This document shows positions 24,801-37,241 of a DNA stretch of 64,000 nt, piece after piece. Below the pieces are notes generated by a model, which saw nothing but the letters and a program-made list of their open reading frames with translations, had not been told where the DNA came from and made no database searches. Position 1 is the stretch's first letter; every line of letters begins with the position of its first letter. The stretch is taken from positions 1 through 64,000 of the forward strand of contig LLCB01000041.1 in NCBI GenBank assembly GCA_001414345.1. Direction: 5' to 3'. The stretch comes from Hymenoscyphus infarciens (lineage: Eukaryota > Ascomycota > Leotiomycetes > Helotiales > Helotiaceae). The position numbers and the translations under genes are program-made.

Positions 24801-25648
24801 AAATTGCTTGAAGAGTCCAATTGTTGAAGAAAACCTGACACTAGGTTGGGTTTGCACAAAAGATCGTTGCTCAACCTTCAACCTACCCTCACAAAGTAAC
24901 TGGTTTATCTTACAAGACCAGAGCAACAAAATCAAAACCCAAAACTTACTTAGGATAATGAAACTTAAGCTCATGTCACCGCTCGTCCTATACCTACCCA
25001 ATCAACAAAAGTATCCAACAAGGCAAATGTAATTAAAACGAAACTCGGAGCTTACAAGAGCCCACGATAAAAGGAAAATCGACCCTATAAACTGTCTCAA
25101 GTTACTATGTTTGAACAAACTATTTATCTAGAACTTTTAGGATAATGATATCTAATGGATGATGTCAAGTTGTGTTGTGAATGATAGCACAAAGTCTCTC
25201 AAAATGAGAAGCACAGAAGGGAAACACATAGGTATTCCAGACGATCCTTGAGTTCGACAGGAGTACATGCACCTGTGATTGGTCCATTTGTCAGACTGAG
25301 GGGGCCTCTCCAATTTGTATCTGAAAGGCGATTTTGAAATATCCTCGGAGCTTGCCAGTATGGCTACTTCGAGGCCATGGGTTGCTTCATAATGATACTA
25401 ATCACATGCACAACCCCAGTAAATGTCTACTCTCATGAACAAGGTTGAAGTGGAAGCATATTAGGGATATCACAATTCGTAGAAGACTAGGAAAAAGGAG
25501 CAAAAAGTGCAAGATAAAAAAACCAGGGAAAAAAGCAAAAAACCGGAAACCCATATGCGACCCGCAAACACCGCGTACCATCTGCCCATCTTCTGCAAGA
25601 CTCGGAAATCGCCAATTTTAAGGACGGCCAGTAGACATGTGGATACCA
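21880..25648. other. Long gene-poor interval
   Basis: About 3.8 kb of ordinary composition without a gene I can support. It holds a TATA-like box (TTATATATAGG, about 22458-22468) ahead of a 36-codon frame, listed separately, and a cytosine-rich stretch at 23620-23870 that could be decayed coding DNA. No tRNA or repeat was recognised. Confidence 0.45.
22563..22673 (+). CDS. Small 36-residue open frame behind a TATA-like promoter (speculative)
   Basis: ATG to TGA encodes a lysine- and histidine-rich peptide beginning MVKCAQEKRRHQHNEMKKRD. A TATA-like sequence lies about 100 bp upstream, followed by a pyrimidine-rich CTTCATTTTCTT leader and AATCACATATC just before the ATG, a layout resembling a fungal promoter. 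There is no signal peptide or known motif. It could also be the first exon of a longer spliced gene or chance. Confidence 0.2.
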   Translation: MVKCAQEKRRHQHNEMKKRDLGTKDREVTHQSFLDH

Positions 25649-26904
25649 TCATAGATCCAGCGATCCCCTAGATGTAGAGCCGGCCTCCGATAAACGATTT
25701 CCAAACCACCTTGCCTCATCAAAAGCACACTCCTCATACTCTCTCGTAATCATTTCCTCCAAGGGATATGCATACTTCTTAGCATCCTTTAGAAGCGAGA
25801 ACTGTGTGTGGATCTTCCGCAGTGGGGATTTACCAGCAACCATATACCCCGCGAACAGCTTCAACCAAGGGGCTTCCCGTGGACTGAAATCGTATCGCCA
25901 GGAATGATGAGGTTGTTCCCAATTCCATTTTTATTTTCATCCCCGGAGTCAAATCGTAAAATTGGTGCCTGTCCCCAGTTTCCTGGTCAGTCTTCAGATT
26001 TTGCGAAATGCCAGGTTAGTGTAAGGAGCTTGGGGGCAGTGAGGAAAATGGAAGCGGCTTTCTCTGGTGTAGTGTCTATACTCCGGGAAATGATCTTGAT
26101 CGATTCTAGGTTTTTGAATAACGAGAAATCCACATCGTGTCGACATGTGTCGCCGGTAAGTATGCCGATTTCGAGAGTCTTCAGTACTGAACATTGAGGT
26201 GTAAGGCAATTCAAGACGCTTTTCGGGGTCTAATCTGATTGTGTCTGCTCTCCGAGATATCCTAGGAAGACAAAGTCCTCGATTCTAGTCGTCCATTCGA
26301 TAAGATTGGAAAGTCCATCAGGTCTTTCACCAAAGTCGTGAATATTGAGGCTTGTGAAGCACGCCACACTTTCTGAACCCTAGAGTTGGAGGTAGTACTT
26401 AATTAAGAGGATTGAAGCGGCCTTGCCAAGTAGAGAAGGCATTCATACCTTAGAGGGCCATATTGAAGGATCCCTCGGTTGTGTCATAATGCCTGACAGG
26501 GTGAGTTTCTTGAGAAATGGAAAGCCCATGGCTCTGAAAATGTAGGCCAAGAGGAGTCTGGCTGATCCTCTTTTGAGATGAAGTTCTTCAAGCTGTCTCA
26601 TGCTCTGCATAGCGAGCTTAACAACTCCGTAGGTTTGAACACTCTGGGTGATGCCACCTGAAATATGTAAATACTTCAAACAAGGCACAATGCCCGAGGC
26701 GTGTGTGCCGATATTTTTTTGTTGAATAGATCCCCATTGCGTTGGAAGGTGGCACAGGGTAAACATCTCATGAAGGTCCTCATACGGGGGTTTGAAGATA
26801 GGCTGGTCTTGTATGTGGGAGTTTAAGGGCGGTACACAAGTCTCTGGGGGACCATCCTCAACAGGGTTTGGAGTGCCGATAAGAGAGGGTTCGTAGTCTG
26901 CCAT
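25649..26904 (-). pseudogene. LRR-type protein gene with nonsense and frameshift lesions
   Basis: The minus strand gives an LRR-like reading: MADYEPSLIGTPNPVEDG, later PCLKYLHISGG, MRQLEELHLKRG and FPFLKKLTLSG. A 69-nt intron (26448-26380) is followed by CFTSLNIHDFG, then an in-frame TAG at 26232-26230, then CSVLKTLEIGILTGDTC and KNLESIKIISRSID. After FAKSED the sensible reading moves to another frame (DQETGDRHQFYDLTPGMKIK). It shifts again in an A-run (WNWEQPHHSWRYDFSPREAP) and ends near 25649 (LFAGYMVAGKSPLRK). Three independent lesions argue for a pseudogene. No F-box was found upstream, so the 5' end may be lost as well. Confidence 0.65.
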
Positions 26905-27257
26905 TTAATCGGATATATATTTGGGAGGAATCCTAATGCAATGGCAGGCATTTTGTTGGGAGCAAAGCAGACAACCGCCTACCCTCCTTGCAAAAATGAA
27001 GCTATTTCGGTGCCCTAATTCAAGCTGAAGTGAAGTTGAGATGGAGTCGTTGTCCTTCAGGGGTCTTCGGGTAGTTGTCGGACCTACTGTGCGTGTTAGC
27101 GCCTTGGCATACAGCCAGCGCGTCTCCTTTCCTCCTGCCCAAACAAAATGTACAACACCACCTTGAACACGACAAACAGTCTCACCACCCACGACGACAA
27201 AGTGCACACCAAACTCGATATTCCCCATGAACGCCGTATATCGATGATTCCTTCAAA

Positions 27258-30200
27258 ATGGCTGCCCTCGATATTGGCCAGACGGTGCAGCTCTCCGATG
27301 GTCGATACGCGGTAGTTCGTTACGTAGGGCAACCAGACTTTGCAGCTGGCGACTGGATTGGAGTGGAACTCGAGGATGACACCGGCAAAAATGATGGAAG
27401 TGTTAAAGGGGAGCGGTACTTCGACTGCAAGATGGGACGGGGAATGTTTCTCAGGCCGACAGCTGTCAAAATCGTGGAGCAACCACCCCCCAAAATGAAG
27501 CCTCCGCCAGCGAAAAGACCATCGAGGCCAAGCAGTGTAGCAGCTCCCCCAACTGGAAGACGTATGAGCTCTGTACCCGACCCTGCTGCTGGAAAACGAA
27601 TGAGCATGAATGCTGCCAGCCCTAGTCCAGCAAATCGAACGTCTCGCCCTTCCAGCATGATCAGAGTACGCCATATAAAAGGATGTGGTTGCAATTTCGC
27701 TAATTGTTATAGTCCCCCACCAAATCGCCCACAAAGCAATTATCTGGAGCCTCATCAACAGTGCCCACTCCGAGAACAGGCACACCTTCAAATGCCCGAA
27801 CTACATCGACGTCAATGGCAAAGCCCCCATCAGGAGCCCGCCCAACTCGAACTTCTATGGGCCCACCACCTCCCCCGGCAGCACGGAATACTCGGCCATC
27901 ATTATCGGGTGGTCCTGGCGTGGGTAATAGAACAACGGTTCCTGCCATTCGGACGGCGAGTAACCGAACGTCGTTTGCTCCAAAACCGAAGCTTCGCCCC
28001 GCAGCCGAACGAGTTGGATCAATTGGGAGTCAGTTGAGTGGCGGGCAGACTAGTGATGATAGCCCAACGGGGGAAGACGGAACCGAATCGCCTGTCAAAA
28101 ATGATAGTCTTTCTCCGAAAGTCACTAGTCCTTTGTTGACTAGAGTCTCTGCAACTGAACGCCAAAATGGTTCTCCAGCATCTTCTCGAAGTACCGGGTC
28201 TCCAGCCACCCAACGAGCTGCAGGCGCAACAACAGCAGCTACCCGGGAAATCGAAAGTTTGAAGACCAAGCTTCGAGTGATGGAAAGCAAACGACTAGAG
28301 GACAGGGAAAAGTTGAAGACGATGGAAAAAGTACAAGCCGACAGGGACAAGTATGAGAATATATTCCTGAAGCTCCAGTCAAAGGTTCAAGAAGCGCAGC
28401 AAGAAAATGTAGAACTTCGTCGGCAAGTAAAGGACTCGGAAGGAGTGTCTGAAGAACTGGAGAATATAAAGGCGGAGCACGATATCGCCCTTGAGAATGC
28501 TACGCTCGACAGAGAAATGGCAGAGGAAATGCAAGATGTCTTGAGATCAGAGCTGGAAGCTTTGAAGGAAAAGACAGAGGAACTACAACTACAAGTCGAT
28601 ATTCTGGAAGCCGATAACAACGAACTGTCAAGTGAGATGAGTCCCGAGGAGAAATCCAGCAAAGGATGGTTACAGTTACAGACGAAGCTTGAGCATCTCA
28701 CGGAGGCCCTTTTTGTCTTGCGCGATAGGAATGCAGAAGAAAAAGCCGATTCCACTGCCCATATCAATGAATTAAAGAAAGAGGTTGACGAGCTTACCTC
28801 GGTCAAGGCCAACTACGAAACAACCAAGGAAAAACTTGGTCGCGCAGAAAGTGTCATTGAGGATTTGCGACAACAGCTGGATAATGCCCTTGGCGCCGAA
28901 GACATGATTGAAGAGTTGACAGAGAAGAATATGCTTATGAGTGAGAAGATTGACGAGTTGAAGGCAGCAATCGAAGACCTTGAAAGCTTAATAGAAGTCA
29001 ACGACGAACTTGAGATTACCCACGTGGAAGCCGAAAAAGATATGCAAAACGAGATCGATTTCAAGGACAGTGTAATTAGCGAGCATATTCGCCGGGCTTT
29101 ACAACAAGACGAGGCATTGGAGGATATGGAGTACACATTATCACGATTCCGCGAGCTCGTCACCAGCTTACAAAGCGATCTCGAAGATATGCGAGCATCG
29201 CACGCCATGACCGAAACAGAATCGGAGCAGTTGAATAGCAGATCTCGCGCGATGATGGATCTGAATATGAAGTTACAGGTTTCGGCTGCCAAGACCCAGG
29301 TTAAAACCATCGACCTTGAACTACGACGACTCGATGCTCAAGAGGCCTCCGAACATCTTGCTATTGTACAACTTTTCCTCCCAGAAGCATACCATACAGA
29401 AAAGGATTCCGTTCTGGCATTGTTACGATTCAAGCGAGTTGGGTTCAAGGCAAACCTGTTACATGGGTTTGTCAAAGAAAGAATCAATGGCCAACCGCCC
29501 GTTGGGCACGAAGAAACCATATTCTCAGCTTGCGAGGTGCTTGATAAACTTGCTTGGGTTGTGGCTATGTGCGACCGCTTTGTCAATGCACTGAATCATT
29601 GTTCTACCGAGGAATTCGCAAAGTTCGAAGGTGCCTTGTATGAGCTTGAGCCAGTTGAACGGGCCCTTAATGGCTGGATCGATGGGCTCCGTCGCGATGA
29701 ACTGAAGGAAGGTCAATGCGCGAGCGAACTCCAACGTACCATTGCATTAATGTCACATCTTGGAGAAGTTCACATCCCTAGCGGGTTAGCAAGCTACGCT
29801 GACGATGTTCACATGCGAACCTTGATCATGCAAAGTCACTTGGAGAATGCGGCTGCCGCAATCTCAGCAGCAAGAACAATGGTGCAAACAGCCATTCCAG
29901 TTCAAGGTGACGATGACGAACATGGTCAACATTTTGCTCGAAAGACCGAATCAGTCATCAGTACCACACGCAGCGCTAAAGTTATCATCGGTAAGGCCGT
30001 GAGAGCCCTCGAAGATCTCAAGACCCGGTCGTTATCATTGACTCCAGATACTATCCAAACTTTTGAGCAATGCGAGACCGCCACGGAAGAGCTAGCAAAC
30101 TTTTCCCGTCATGTAGGATTCGACCTTTGCAAGCTGCTCCACGAGGAAGGCAGGACCGAGCCATTTACCTACCTCGAGGTTCAGAGTTCTGTCCATCGAA

Positions 30201-31294
30201 CGACAACATCAATCTTTGCCTCAAGCGAATCGGATTTGTTCTCAACGTACTCTAATAAGCTTCGAACATTAACGACTTCGCTTGTTGACCTTGCAGCTTT
30301 AGCGTCAGATTTGGAAATGACTCAAGAATTCGAGCGAGCAGCAGCTCCATGGGTGCTACGTTCTCAACAATTAAAAACGTCGAAGACCATCACGATTGAT
30401 GCCGAGGAAGAAATGCGCCGCTTGAAAGATGACCATCATGAACGCCTCCGAGTGATTGCATTACGAGACCAAACTCTAGAAGAAGCAACTGTCAAGATTG
30501 AACTCCTTGAAAGTCGCATGCGGGATGCCACGAAGAAGAACGAGAAGATCACGGAATTGGAGAAGAAAATCGAGGATGCCAAAAGACGAGAGGTTGAGTT
30601 GTCAGAATCGCTGGACTCCCAAAACAAGGAGATTACATCTCTTGATGCAAATAGAGAGAAGTGGAGGAAGGTCGCCGAAGATGCCAAAGCTCTTGGTATT
30701 GCAGCACCAGGCTCCAAAGCCGGCAAAGAACGCGCCGTTGCCACTGCCCGGGAAATGGATGCTCTCAAGACAGAAATTGAGAGTTTGCAAGCCGCCGTTT
30801 GTTTCCTACGCGAGGACAACAGACGTGCTCGTCTCACAGATCCACAGTCTCATGACTGGCTCGAGGCACCATTGACCAAACCAAAATCAAAGGAAGAGCA
30901 ACGTCGGGCACTTGTTGTCTCGGAAGGCCAGGATGTACTTAATGAATTACTCAACTTGGCCTCCACGGCCAAGGTTTATGATCTCAGCGCTATGCCTGAG
31001 AATCGACTCGCATGGCGACCAGCGAAAACAACGCCCCAATACCACGTGGCAAAGCAGAGAGAGGACTATGTTGCATGGGGTGGCTGGAAGGCAAACGTGG
31101 TCAAGAAAGCTCGTGTTCTTACTGAGCGGGATGTCAATCGTCAGAGCGAGAAGAAGACGAGAGGTGATATGGTCGCGAAAGTGGCGTTTAGGCTCCCGGA
31201 ATGGGATGCCAAAGGTATAAATAGAGGGAGAGAGGTGGAGATTGTGAACCCGGATGACTTTGAGGGATTCAGAGGGAATCTTGGGTTTGTATAA
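27258..31294 (+). CDS. ro-3: Dynactin subunit p150-Glued (CAP-Gly, coiled-coil)
   Basis: Largest dynactin subunit; it links dynein to microtubules and cargo and is needed for nuclear migration in hyphae (N. crassa ro-3, A. nidulans nudM, yeast NIP100). Exons 27258-27665 and 27713-31294 give 1,329 residues, the usual length. The 47-nt intron has a TCGCTAATTG branch site and TATAG acceptor. Residues 3-70 form a CAP-Gly domain with the signature GKNDGSVKGERYF. A Ser/Pro/Arg/Thr-rich basic stretch follows to about 300, then a long Glu/Lys-rich coiled coil (about 315-660). The conserved dynactin middle domain begins near HLAIVQLFLPEAYHTEKDSV. A second coiled coil spans about 1030-1170. The ATG context and the immediate start of CAP-Gly support the chosen start. 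The gene diverges from the decayed LRR gene about 350 bp upstream. Confidence 0.95.
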
Positions 31295-31520
31295 TTCATT
31301 CATATTTCTTCATGATAGCGTTTATACCCCGGGAAAGTTTAGTTGTGTTTATTAATTTCTTATTACGAGGCTACAGATTGGTGTATTATTCTCTAGACCT
31401 TTCTGTCTTGGAACTCTCAGTGAGTCTCTTAATTGCTCGAGTGATACTGCACAAGTACTAGACTGATACATTCCCTCCTATTATATCTCATTTTTTTCCC
31501 CCCGAATCCACTGACAATAA

Positions 31521-32160
31521 TTCCGAGCCCTGAGAATATTTAACTTTCCAAGTCTTCTAAATATCACCGAGCCTGACATTTCTGAGTCTAATATCTCCGA
31601 GTTTTTCAAGTATCTCTAAATCCGAGAATACTTCCCAGCTCCGGAAGTACTTTCTTCTGAGTCTTTTGAATATCTCCTAGGATAATATTTCTAAGTCTTA
31701 ACTTCCTCTAAGTCAAGTCTAATAACACCGAGCTTAGTATCTCCGAGCTGGTTATCGCCGGTTCTACCATTTCCAATATTGTTGCCGATAGTATTTCCGA
31801 GCACATAGACCCCAGAATAATAAGTCCGAGGCGCATAAGTCCGAGAAGAAGAAGTTTGAAAATAGGTAAGTCAAGAAACAAATTCAAGAATAATATATCC
31901 AAGGCATTTTTGAGAGTATATCTGCTTTCCGAGTCTTTCAAATATCTCTAAATCTTATTTCCAAGAACATTTCCGAGAGAATTCCAAGATATAAGTCCGA
32001 GATATTTCATGTTCAATTTTTTTTTAAATAAAAATTTCCGGTTCTCTCAAGTATGTCCGAAAAAGTCTCCGAGAATATCTCCGAGTCTTCTTCGAGTTCC
32101 GACAGTTAAATCCGAGTGGAAAAAAAATCCGAGCGTTTAAAGAATATTTCCGAGAAGAGC
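31521..32160. repeat. Field of dispersed TCCGAG motifs (15 exact copies in about 640 bp)
   Basis: Fifteen exact TCCGAG hexamers, all on the plus strand, lie between about 31521 and 32155, plus near-copies such as ACCGAG and TCCGAAA. They are typically embedded as ATTTCCGAGAA, ATCTCCGAG or AAGTCCGAG with irregular spacing. Chance expectation in such a length is well below one. The layout suggests an old minisatellite that has diverged, or a cluster of protein-binding sites. It starts about 230 bp past the dynactin stop codon. Nothing coding is evident. Confidence 0.85.
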
Positions 32161-32913
32161 CCTTCGAGGAGGACGCATTCAAAATAATACAGGGCAGTAT
32201 GCCTGAATTCAGGCCTTCAGAGCAGATTACAGCTCACAACACGCATGCTCTGCTGAGACGGGATAAACTTCCTTTTTTCTCTAATAATTTAAATAGATAG
32301 TTGTTATGCAATTCTAAAATGTTACAAAAGATTTGTAATTTCGCAAGGTGCAAATAAGGAAGTTTCTTTCGTACCAGCCGGGGGCCATGATAGCGCACCG
32401 CTCTGCCGTCTCTCTACTTTTGAAGATGACCTCCCCGCTCTACTGTACTGTATAGACTGCTCAGAGTTTTTATCAATTCTATTCACTACGTTCAGCCCAT
32501 GTTTTTCGTATACTCGTTTTTTGGTGCTATTTATAGGTAACCTAAATTTTACCCGATGAAGCGGTATTTAAGTATTCATCTGGAAAACTTATATCTATAT
32601 AATATATAACCAAGCAGCATGGGTTTCGATCGAAAGTTATACTACTTCCACTGAAGCGCCAGGGGGTGTAAGATTTCGTGGCTTATAGCCCCTCGCGCTT
32701 TCCCTTCTACAATTTTCCTAGGAGAATAAAGATAATATAAGCAAACTTGTTCCAGTCGTTTAGGACAATTAGTCGATTTTCCGGGTTTTGGTTGAGCAAT
32801 CGGGGACCTAGAGCAGAGGGATTTTACTCTTGGCCAGTCACAAATTCCTGCACCCCCTGGTGAAATATTTCTACTGCCTTGGTTTACAAAGACGACTTTT
32901 CAAAAATGCCTGC
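32161..32913. other. Intergenic region, nothing recognised
   Basis: Moderately AT-rich sequence between the TCCGAG field and the 3' end of the dioxygenase gene. No coding frame or RNA gene was recognised; part of it is presumably the dioxygenase 3' UTR. Confidence 0.4.
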
Positions 32914-34217
32914 TCAATATTCTTGTATAGGCGCAGCACCATCCCACATCGATACCAGTATCTTCCTTTCTCCTTCCCATGGTTCTCGACCGTGTGATAC
33001 TTGGAAGTTATCCACCAGCAGAAGATCCCCTTCCTCTAGCACAACATGGATTTCCTCCTTGTCAATCACATCAAGTAGCTTGTCTAGATACTTTCGGGGA
33101 ATTGGTGTTTCGTCACCATAGACGCTTGGGAGATCTGGAGTTATGTTACTTGATGTCGAACAGGAATTTGAGGGAACCATTTGTTACAAGTCATTCCATC
33201 ACGTCCAATATGTGGAGGATCAAGAGCTCCAATATCTCGGGTCGTTCCATGTCGACCAGCGAGTCCATTGAACCAGACTGGTCTGCCACTCGTGGGAAGC
33301 CTTCGAATTCCTAGAGAATTCTTTAATCAGCAGTGCGTCTCATCAGTCATTTTGAAAATCATACCCGGAATGTGTTGGGTCAACTCGAGACTTCCATCCT
33401 CCAACCACTTGAAGTCGGGTGTCAATCTTAACACCTGTTTCTCAACCTTCTTTCTCTGCGTTTCCTCGTCATCCCCGGGAACGAATTCTTTTCCGAAACT
33501 ATGCTCGCCAGCCCAATTGAATTCATTTCCTTTGCCTTCTTTTCCTGGGGCTCGGAAAAGCATCTTCATCGCGAGTCCTCGCTTATGAACCTCTTCAACC
33601 AACTCTGGAATCTCGGCAAGAACCCTTTCGTACACGGCTGCACTATTTGCTATTGGTGTTGCACCTCCTTCACATGACACAAGGTTGTCAGCAGAAGGTT
33701 CGGATGGTTCGAAGCGAAGTTTCTACCTTTTGATGCCTTCTTCACGCAGTAGAAATGGATGTTTGTTGGGAAACGAGTGTATCTTGAGTACTGACATCTT
33801 GATCAGTTTTTCTTCTTAACCTGAGTTTTCTGACAATACCTCATTATGCTGATAAAACCGACGCTCCGGGGGACCCTCATTCGCAGTGTAAACATATTTC
33901 CCAAGTGGTGATCTTTTGCCCGCCAGACCAATCTGTTCGTGTGGATAGCCACCTCGACCTTGCTCAGCAGCAGAAACCAGGTCGGAGAAGGTTGCGGCGG
34001 ATGGATATCCTATTCCACGAAAGAGTACAGCACCATGGAGATTCAAAAGTTCTGTTATTTTTCCCGACTCACCCAAAGCTCTCAAGGCTCCGGCAGCGTC
34101 AGCAACTGATAGCGAGCCGTTCTCGCCTTTTACTTGGAGACCGTAGGGAAGAACATTTCCAAAATATGTCCGGGCACCGGGGATATCAAAAGCTTCAAAT
34201 TCCACTGGAGGCGTCAT
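32914..34217 (-). CDS. TauD/TfdA-family Fe(II)/2-oxoglutarate-dependent dioxygenase
   Basis: Predicted non-heme iron oxygenase of the taurine dioxygenase fold. Exons 34217-33840, 33790-33727, 33667-33365, 33310-33188 and 33134-32914 give 362 residues, typical of fungal members. The iron ligands are visible as YQHNE (His124 and Glu126, the H-x-D/E pair) and VSHGREPW (His337). A downstream Arg (about 339 or 346) is placed to bind 2-oxoglutarate. Other blocks fit the family: GGATPIANS, GIRRLPTSGRPVWFNGLAGRHGTTRDI and YGDETPIPRKYLDKLLDVI. All four introns are 49-59 nt with normal signals. The substrate is not readable from sequence; sulfonates such as taurine are one option. It diverges from an amino-acid permease gene 1.07 kb away. 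Confidence 0.9.
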
Positions 34218-35285
34218 TATGTCTCAGATGTCGTCACGATTTAAGATGTTCAACTCTCGTCGGCTTTCATGCGGTTGAATGTACTTTAATTTGTACGCCC
34301 AGCTACCAGCACTCCCCCGCCCCGAAATGTCATTGGCAGAATCAGACCGTGAAGGTTGTAAAAACTCCATTTATTTGGCAGTTGTCTCCGCATTTCAGAA
34401 TGACGAGCTTTTGATGTTGTCTTTCGTTTCCTGAAGTGGGGCAGTAAATAGCCGACCCCACGAACACTAGAAATGAAGATTACTCGATACAAAACAGTCG
34501 CAAATATAAGATAAAACTATTAGTAGATGCGTAAGATACCAATTTAATATACTCCGGCTTCGAGAATGTTTTTTTTATGTGTACGTTAATCTGTTCACGT
34601 GGGGATAGAGCATAGAGGATGCCTAATTACTGCCACAGGTGAGGTCTGCTGTGCCGCTGTGCCCCTTTTCAGCGTCGGCCGTCCGGTGGCAAAGTGAGAT
34701 GTGTCTTTAGTGACTTTGTATGGAGCCTGTCATGTGACAACCCCTCTATATCCCTGGCTTCCTTTTGTTGACACACCCTCAAATCAGTGGCTCCCTCGGC
34801 TCCGAGTCTGTTGCTTCTTCTACTTCTCACAAACTTCAGAAGTGTTTGAGTTGTGTAAATTATATTAACAGGCCAGCAGTTCGTGAAAAAAGGCATTGGC
34901 GGCATAAGATTCTCAGATTGCAAAACACAGAAAATGACACCTGCAACAGTCATGTTGCGTGCGACAACCGCCAGCGCGGAAGGATTTCTTTTACACACAA
35001 TTTCCACTTCTTGTCACTTAGCTCTTGTTTCCTTCATATGTATCGCATGTTTACGATCTTTTCTAGCATTCCAGTCATTTTCAAGGGTCGATACGGGGCT
35101 TCAAATTCGCGTCTAAAGATTGCGTGCTTGTTGGGTCCACCGGCATCATCCAAAGCATTTTTCGATACCCATGTAGGCCATCAGGCTTAAAAGAATTTTA
35201 GTGATAGCCTACAATCAGTTTTGTTTTAATAATCACCTGAAGATATCTTGTCTCAAAAAAGAAATAATATATCTTGGCAAGCAAG
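34218..35285. other. Divergent promoter region between dioxygenase and permease
   Basis: About 1.07 kb separating the two start codons. I looked for the sulfur-regulator (Cys3/MetR) palindrome and did not find a full match. A T-run lies near 34569-34575. No gene is supported. Confidence 0.45.
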
Positions 35286-37241
35286 ATGTCCAAAGACGAT
35301 TTCAAAATTGAGGGTATGTTACCAAAAGAGACCCCTGACTATGAGCTTTTGGCTAACCGGTCTGCCATTAGTTGAATCATCGAATCCTCGCTCGGGAGAA
35401 GATGAAGAAAGTTACAACAAGCCAAATGTGCTGGGTGTTGTTGAAGCCAATGTTCTACAAGAACGAACGATCGGCCTGTTTGGGGCCATCTCACTCATCG
35501 TAAACAAGATCATTGGTGCGGGGTCAGTTCTCGTCTCGAAACATGAATCTCGCCACTCGCTGACGAAAATAGAATTTTCTCGACACCAAGCACCATCTTC
35601 AAGCTTTCTGGAAGTGTTGGAATGGCTTTGATGTGTTGGGTGATCGGAGCCATCATTTCAACATGTGGTGTCTACGTGATGATGGAGCTCGGAATGGCTA
35701 TCCCACGTTCTGGTGGCATCAAGAACTATTTGGAACGTGCCTTCCACCCTCGCTTGATGCAAACCTGCATCTATATTTTCTACTGCATTTTCTTACGTAA
35801 GTTCTCTTTCTTGTCTTTTCACATGCCGGTGGAACTCTGAGCTAATCTTTATTCATAAAAGAGGTGTCAGCAAGTAACGCTATTACGTTCTCGTCTTATA
35901 TTCTCGTTGCTGCGGGTGTTGATTCAACAACGTGGAAGCTTCGGGGAATTGCCATAGCAGCTGCAGCCTTTTCGGTTGGAATACACATCGCTATTCCACG
36001 AATTGGACGAGGTTTGCAAGATGCACTCTCGATTGTCAAGCTATTTACCCTATTTTTCATCGTCTGCTGTGGATTTGCCGCATTGGGGGGCCATCTCAAA
36101 GTAGCGAATCCTCACAATTTTTCCAACGCATTTGAGGGAACCTCAAACAATGGCTACAACATTGGTACTGCCATCATCAACGTCATTTTCTCTTTTCAGG
36201 GGTACGATAACGTCAATGCTGTAAGTGATGATACCCTTTCCGACACCGAATATCTTTCACAAGTTAGCTAACCACTTGCAGGTTTTATCAGAAGTCCGCA
36301 ATCCTCAGAAAACCCTACGAAGGGCTCTTCCAATATCAATGGGTGTCATCAGTGTCCTTTATCTCTTAGCGAATGTCGCATACGTATGCCATCACTTGTA
36401 TATTTTTCAACTTTGCAAGACTAACCCTTCTACAGTTTGCTGGTGTTTCAAAAGAAGAACTCCGAGCTTCCAAAATCACGGTGGCGGCAAGTCTCTTCAA
36501 AAACCTGTTCGGAGATGCGGCTGGAACCAAAGTACTTCCAGTATTAGTCGCACTTGCGGCCCTTGGTCATCTTCTGGGGGTCGCTTTTACAGTCCGTGAG
36601 TGCCCCCTGCTATTCTTCTCAATTGCAAGCTTTCTGACGATTTTCAGCACGCATCATTCAAGAATTGGCGAAAAGTGGAGTCTTGCCATTCTCAAATATC
36701 TTCATGGAAAATAGACCCTTCAGAACACCTATATTCGCCTTGATTCTCCATCTCGGCGTCACCATCCTCTTTATTTGTGCTCCGCCAGCTGGTGATGCCT
36801 TCACATTTGTTGTCAGCTTATCTAGTTACCCAACCACTGTTTTGTTTGCCGCAATAACGATTGGATTAATAAAACTACGTCTCACAAAGAATGAGATCTT
36901 CACATCTCCGTTCCGAGCACCGTGGATTGTTATTGGAGTATACTTGGCGGGGAACATCGTACGTAATCACTCCTAAAATTTGGCAATTAAGCTAACGGAG
37001 AGGATAGTTTTTGATTATCATGCCATTCGTACGACCACCAAATGGAAAGGGAAACACTTCATTGCCATATTGGCTTTCTTCGGTTGTTGCTTTAGCGATT
37101 TTGTCTTTGGGGATTATTTATTATACGGTCCGGTTTGTGATTACCCCGCGTTTGTTTGGTTATCGGCATGAAAATATTGAGGTGGCGTTAAGCGATGGAT
37201 CAACAGTTACAAGATTTAGGAGAATCAGTACTAAGGAATAG
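35286..37241 (+). CDS. LAT-type amino-acid permease (APC superfamily, Mup1-like)
   Basis: Plasma-membrane amino-acid transporter with about twelve hydrophobic helices. Eight exons: 35286-35313, 35372-35522, 35573-35796, 35862-36220, 36282-36383, 36436-36595, 36648-36958 and 37008-37241, giving 522 residues in frame. The N-terminal helix carries TIGLFGAISLIVNKIIGAG and IFSTPSTIFKLSGSVG, the substrate-binding GxG block of the APC fold. Later markers are ELGMAIPRSGGIKNYLERAF, FSFQGYDNVNAVLSEVRNPQ, RIIQELAKSGVLPFS and ENRPFRTPI. These match the yeast high-affinity methionine permease type (Mup1). Transport of methionine or another sulfur amino acid is inferred from that resemblance only. The divergent dioxygenase neighbour makes sulfur scavenging a reasonable guess. 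Several introns contain the clear branch site GCTAAC or GCTAAT. Confidence 0.9.
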
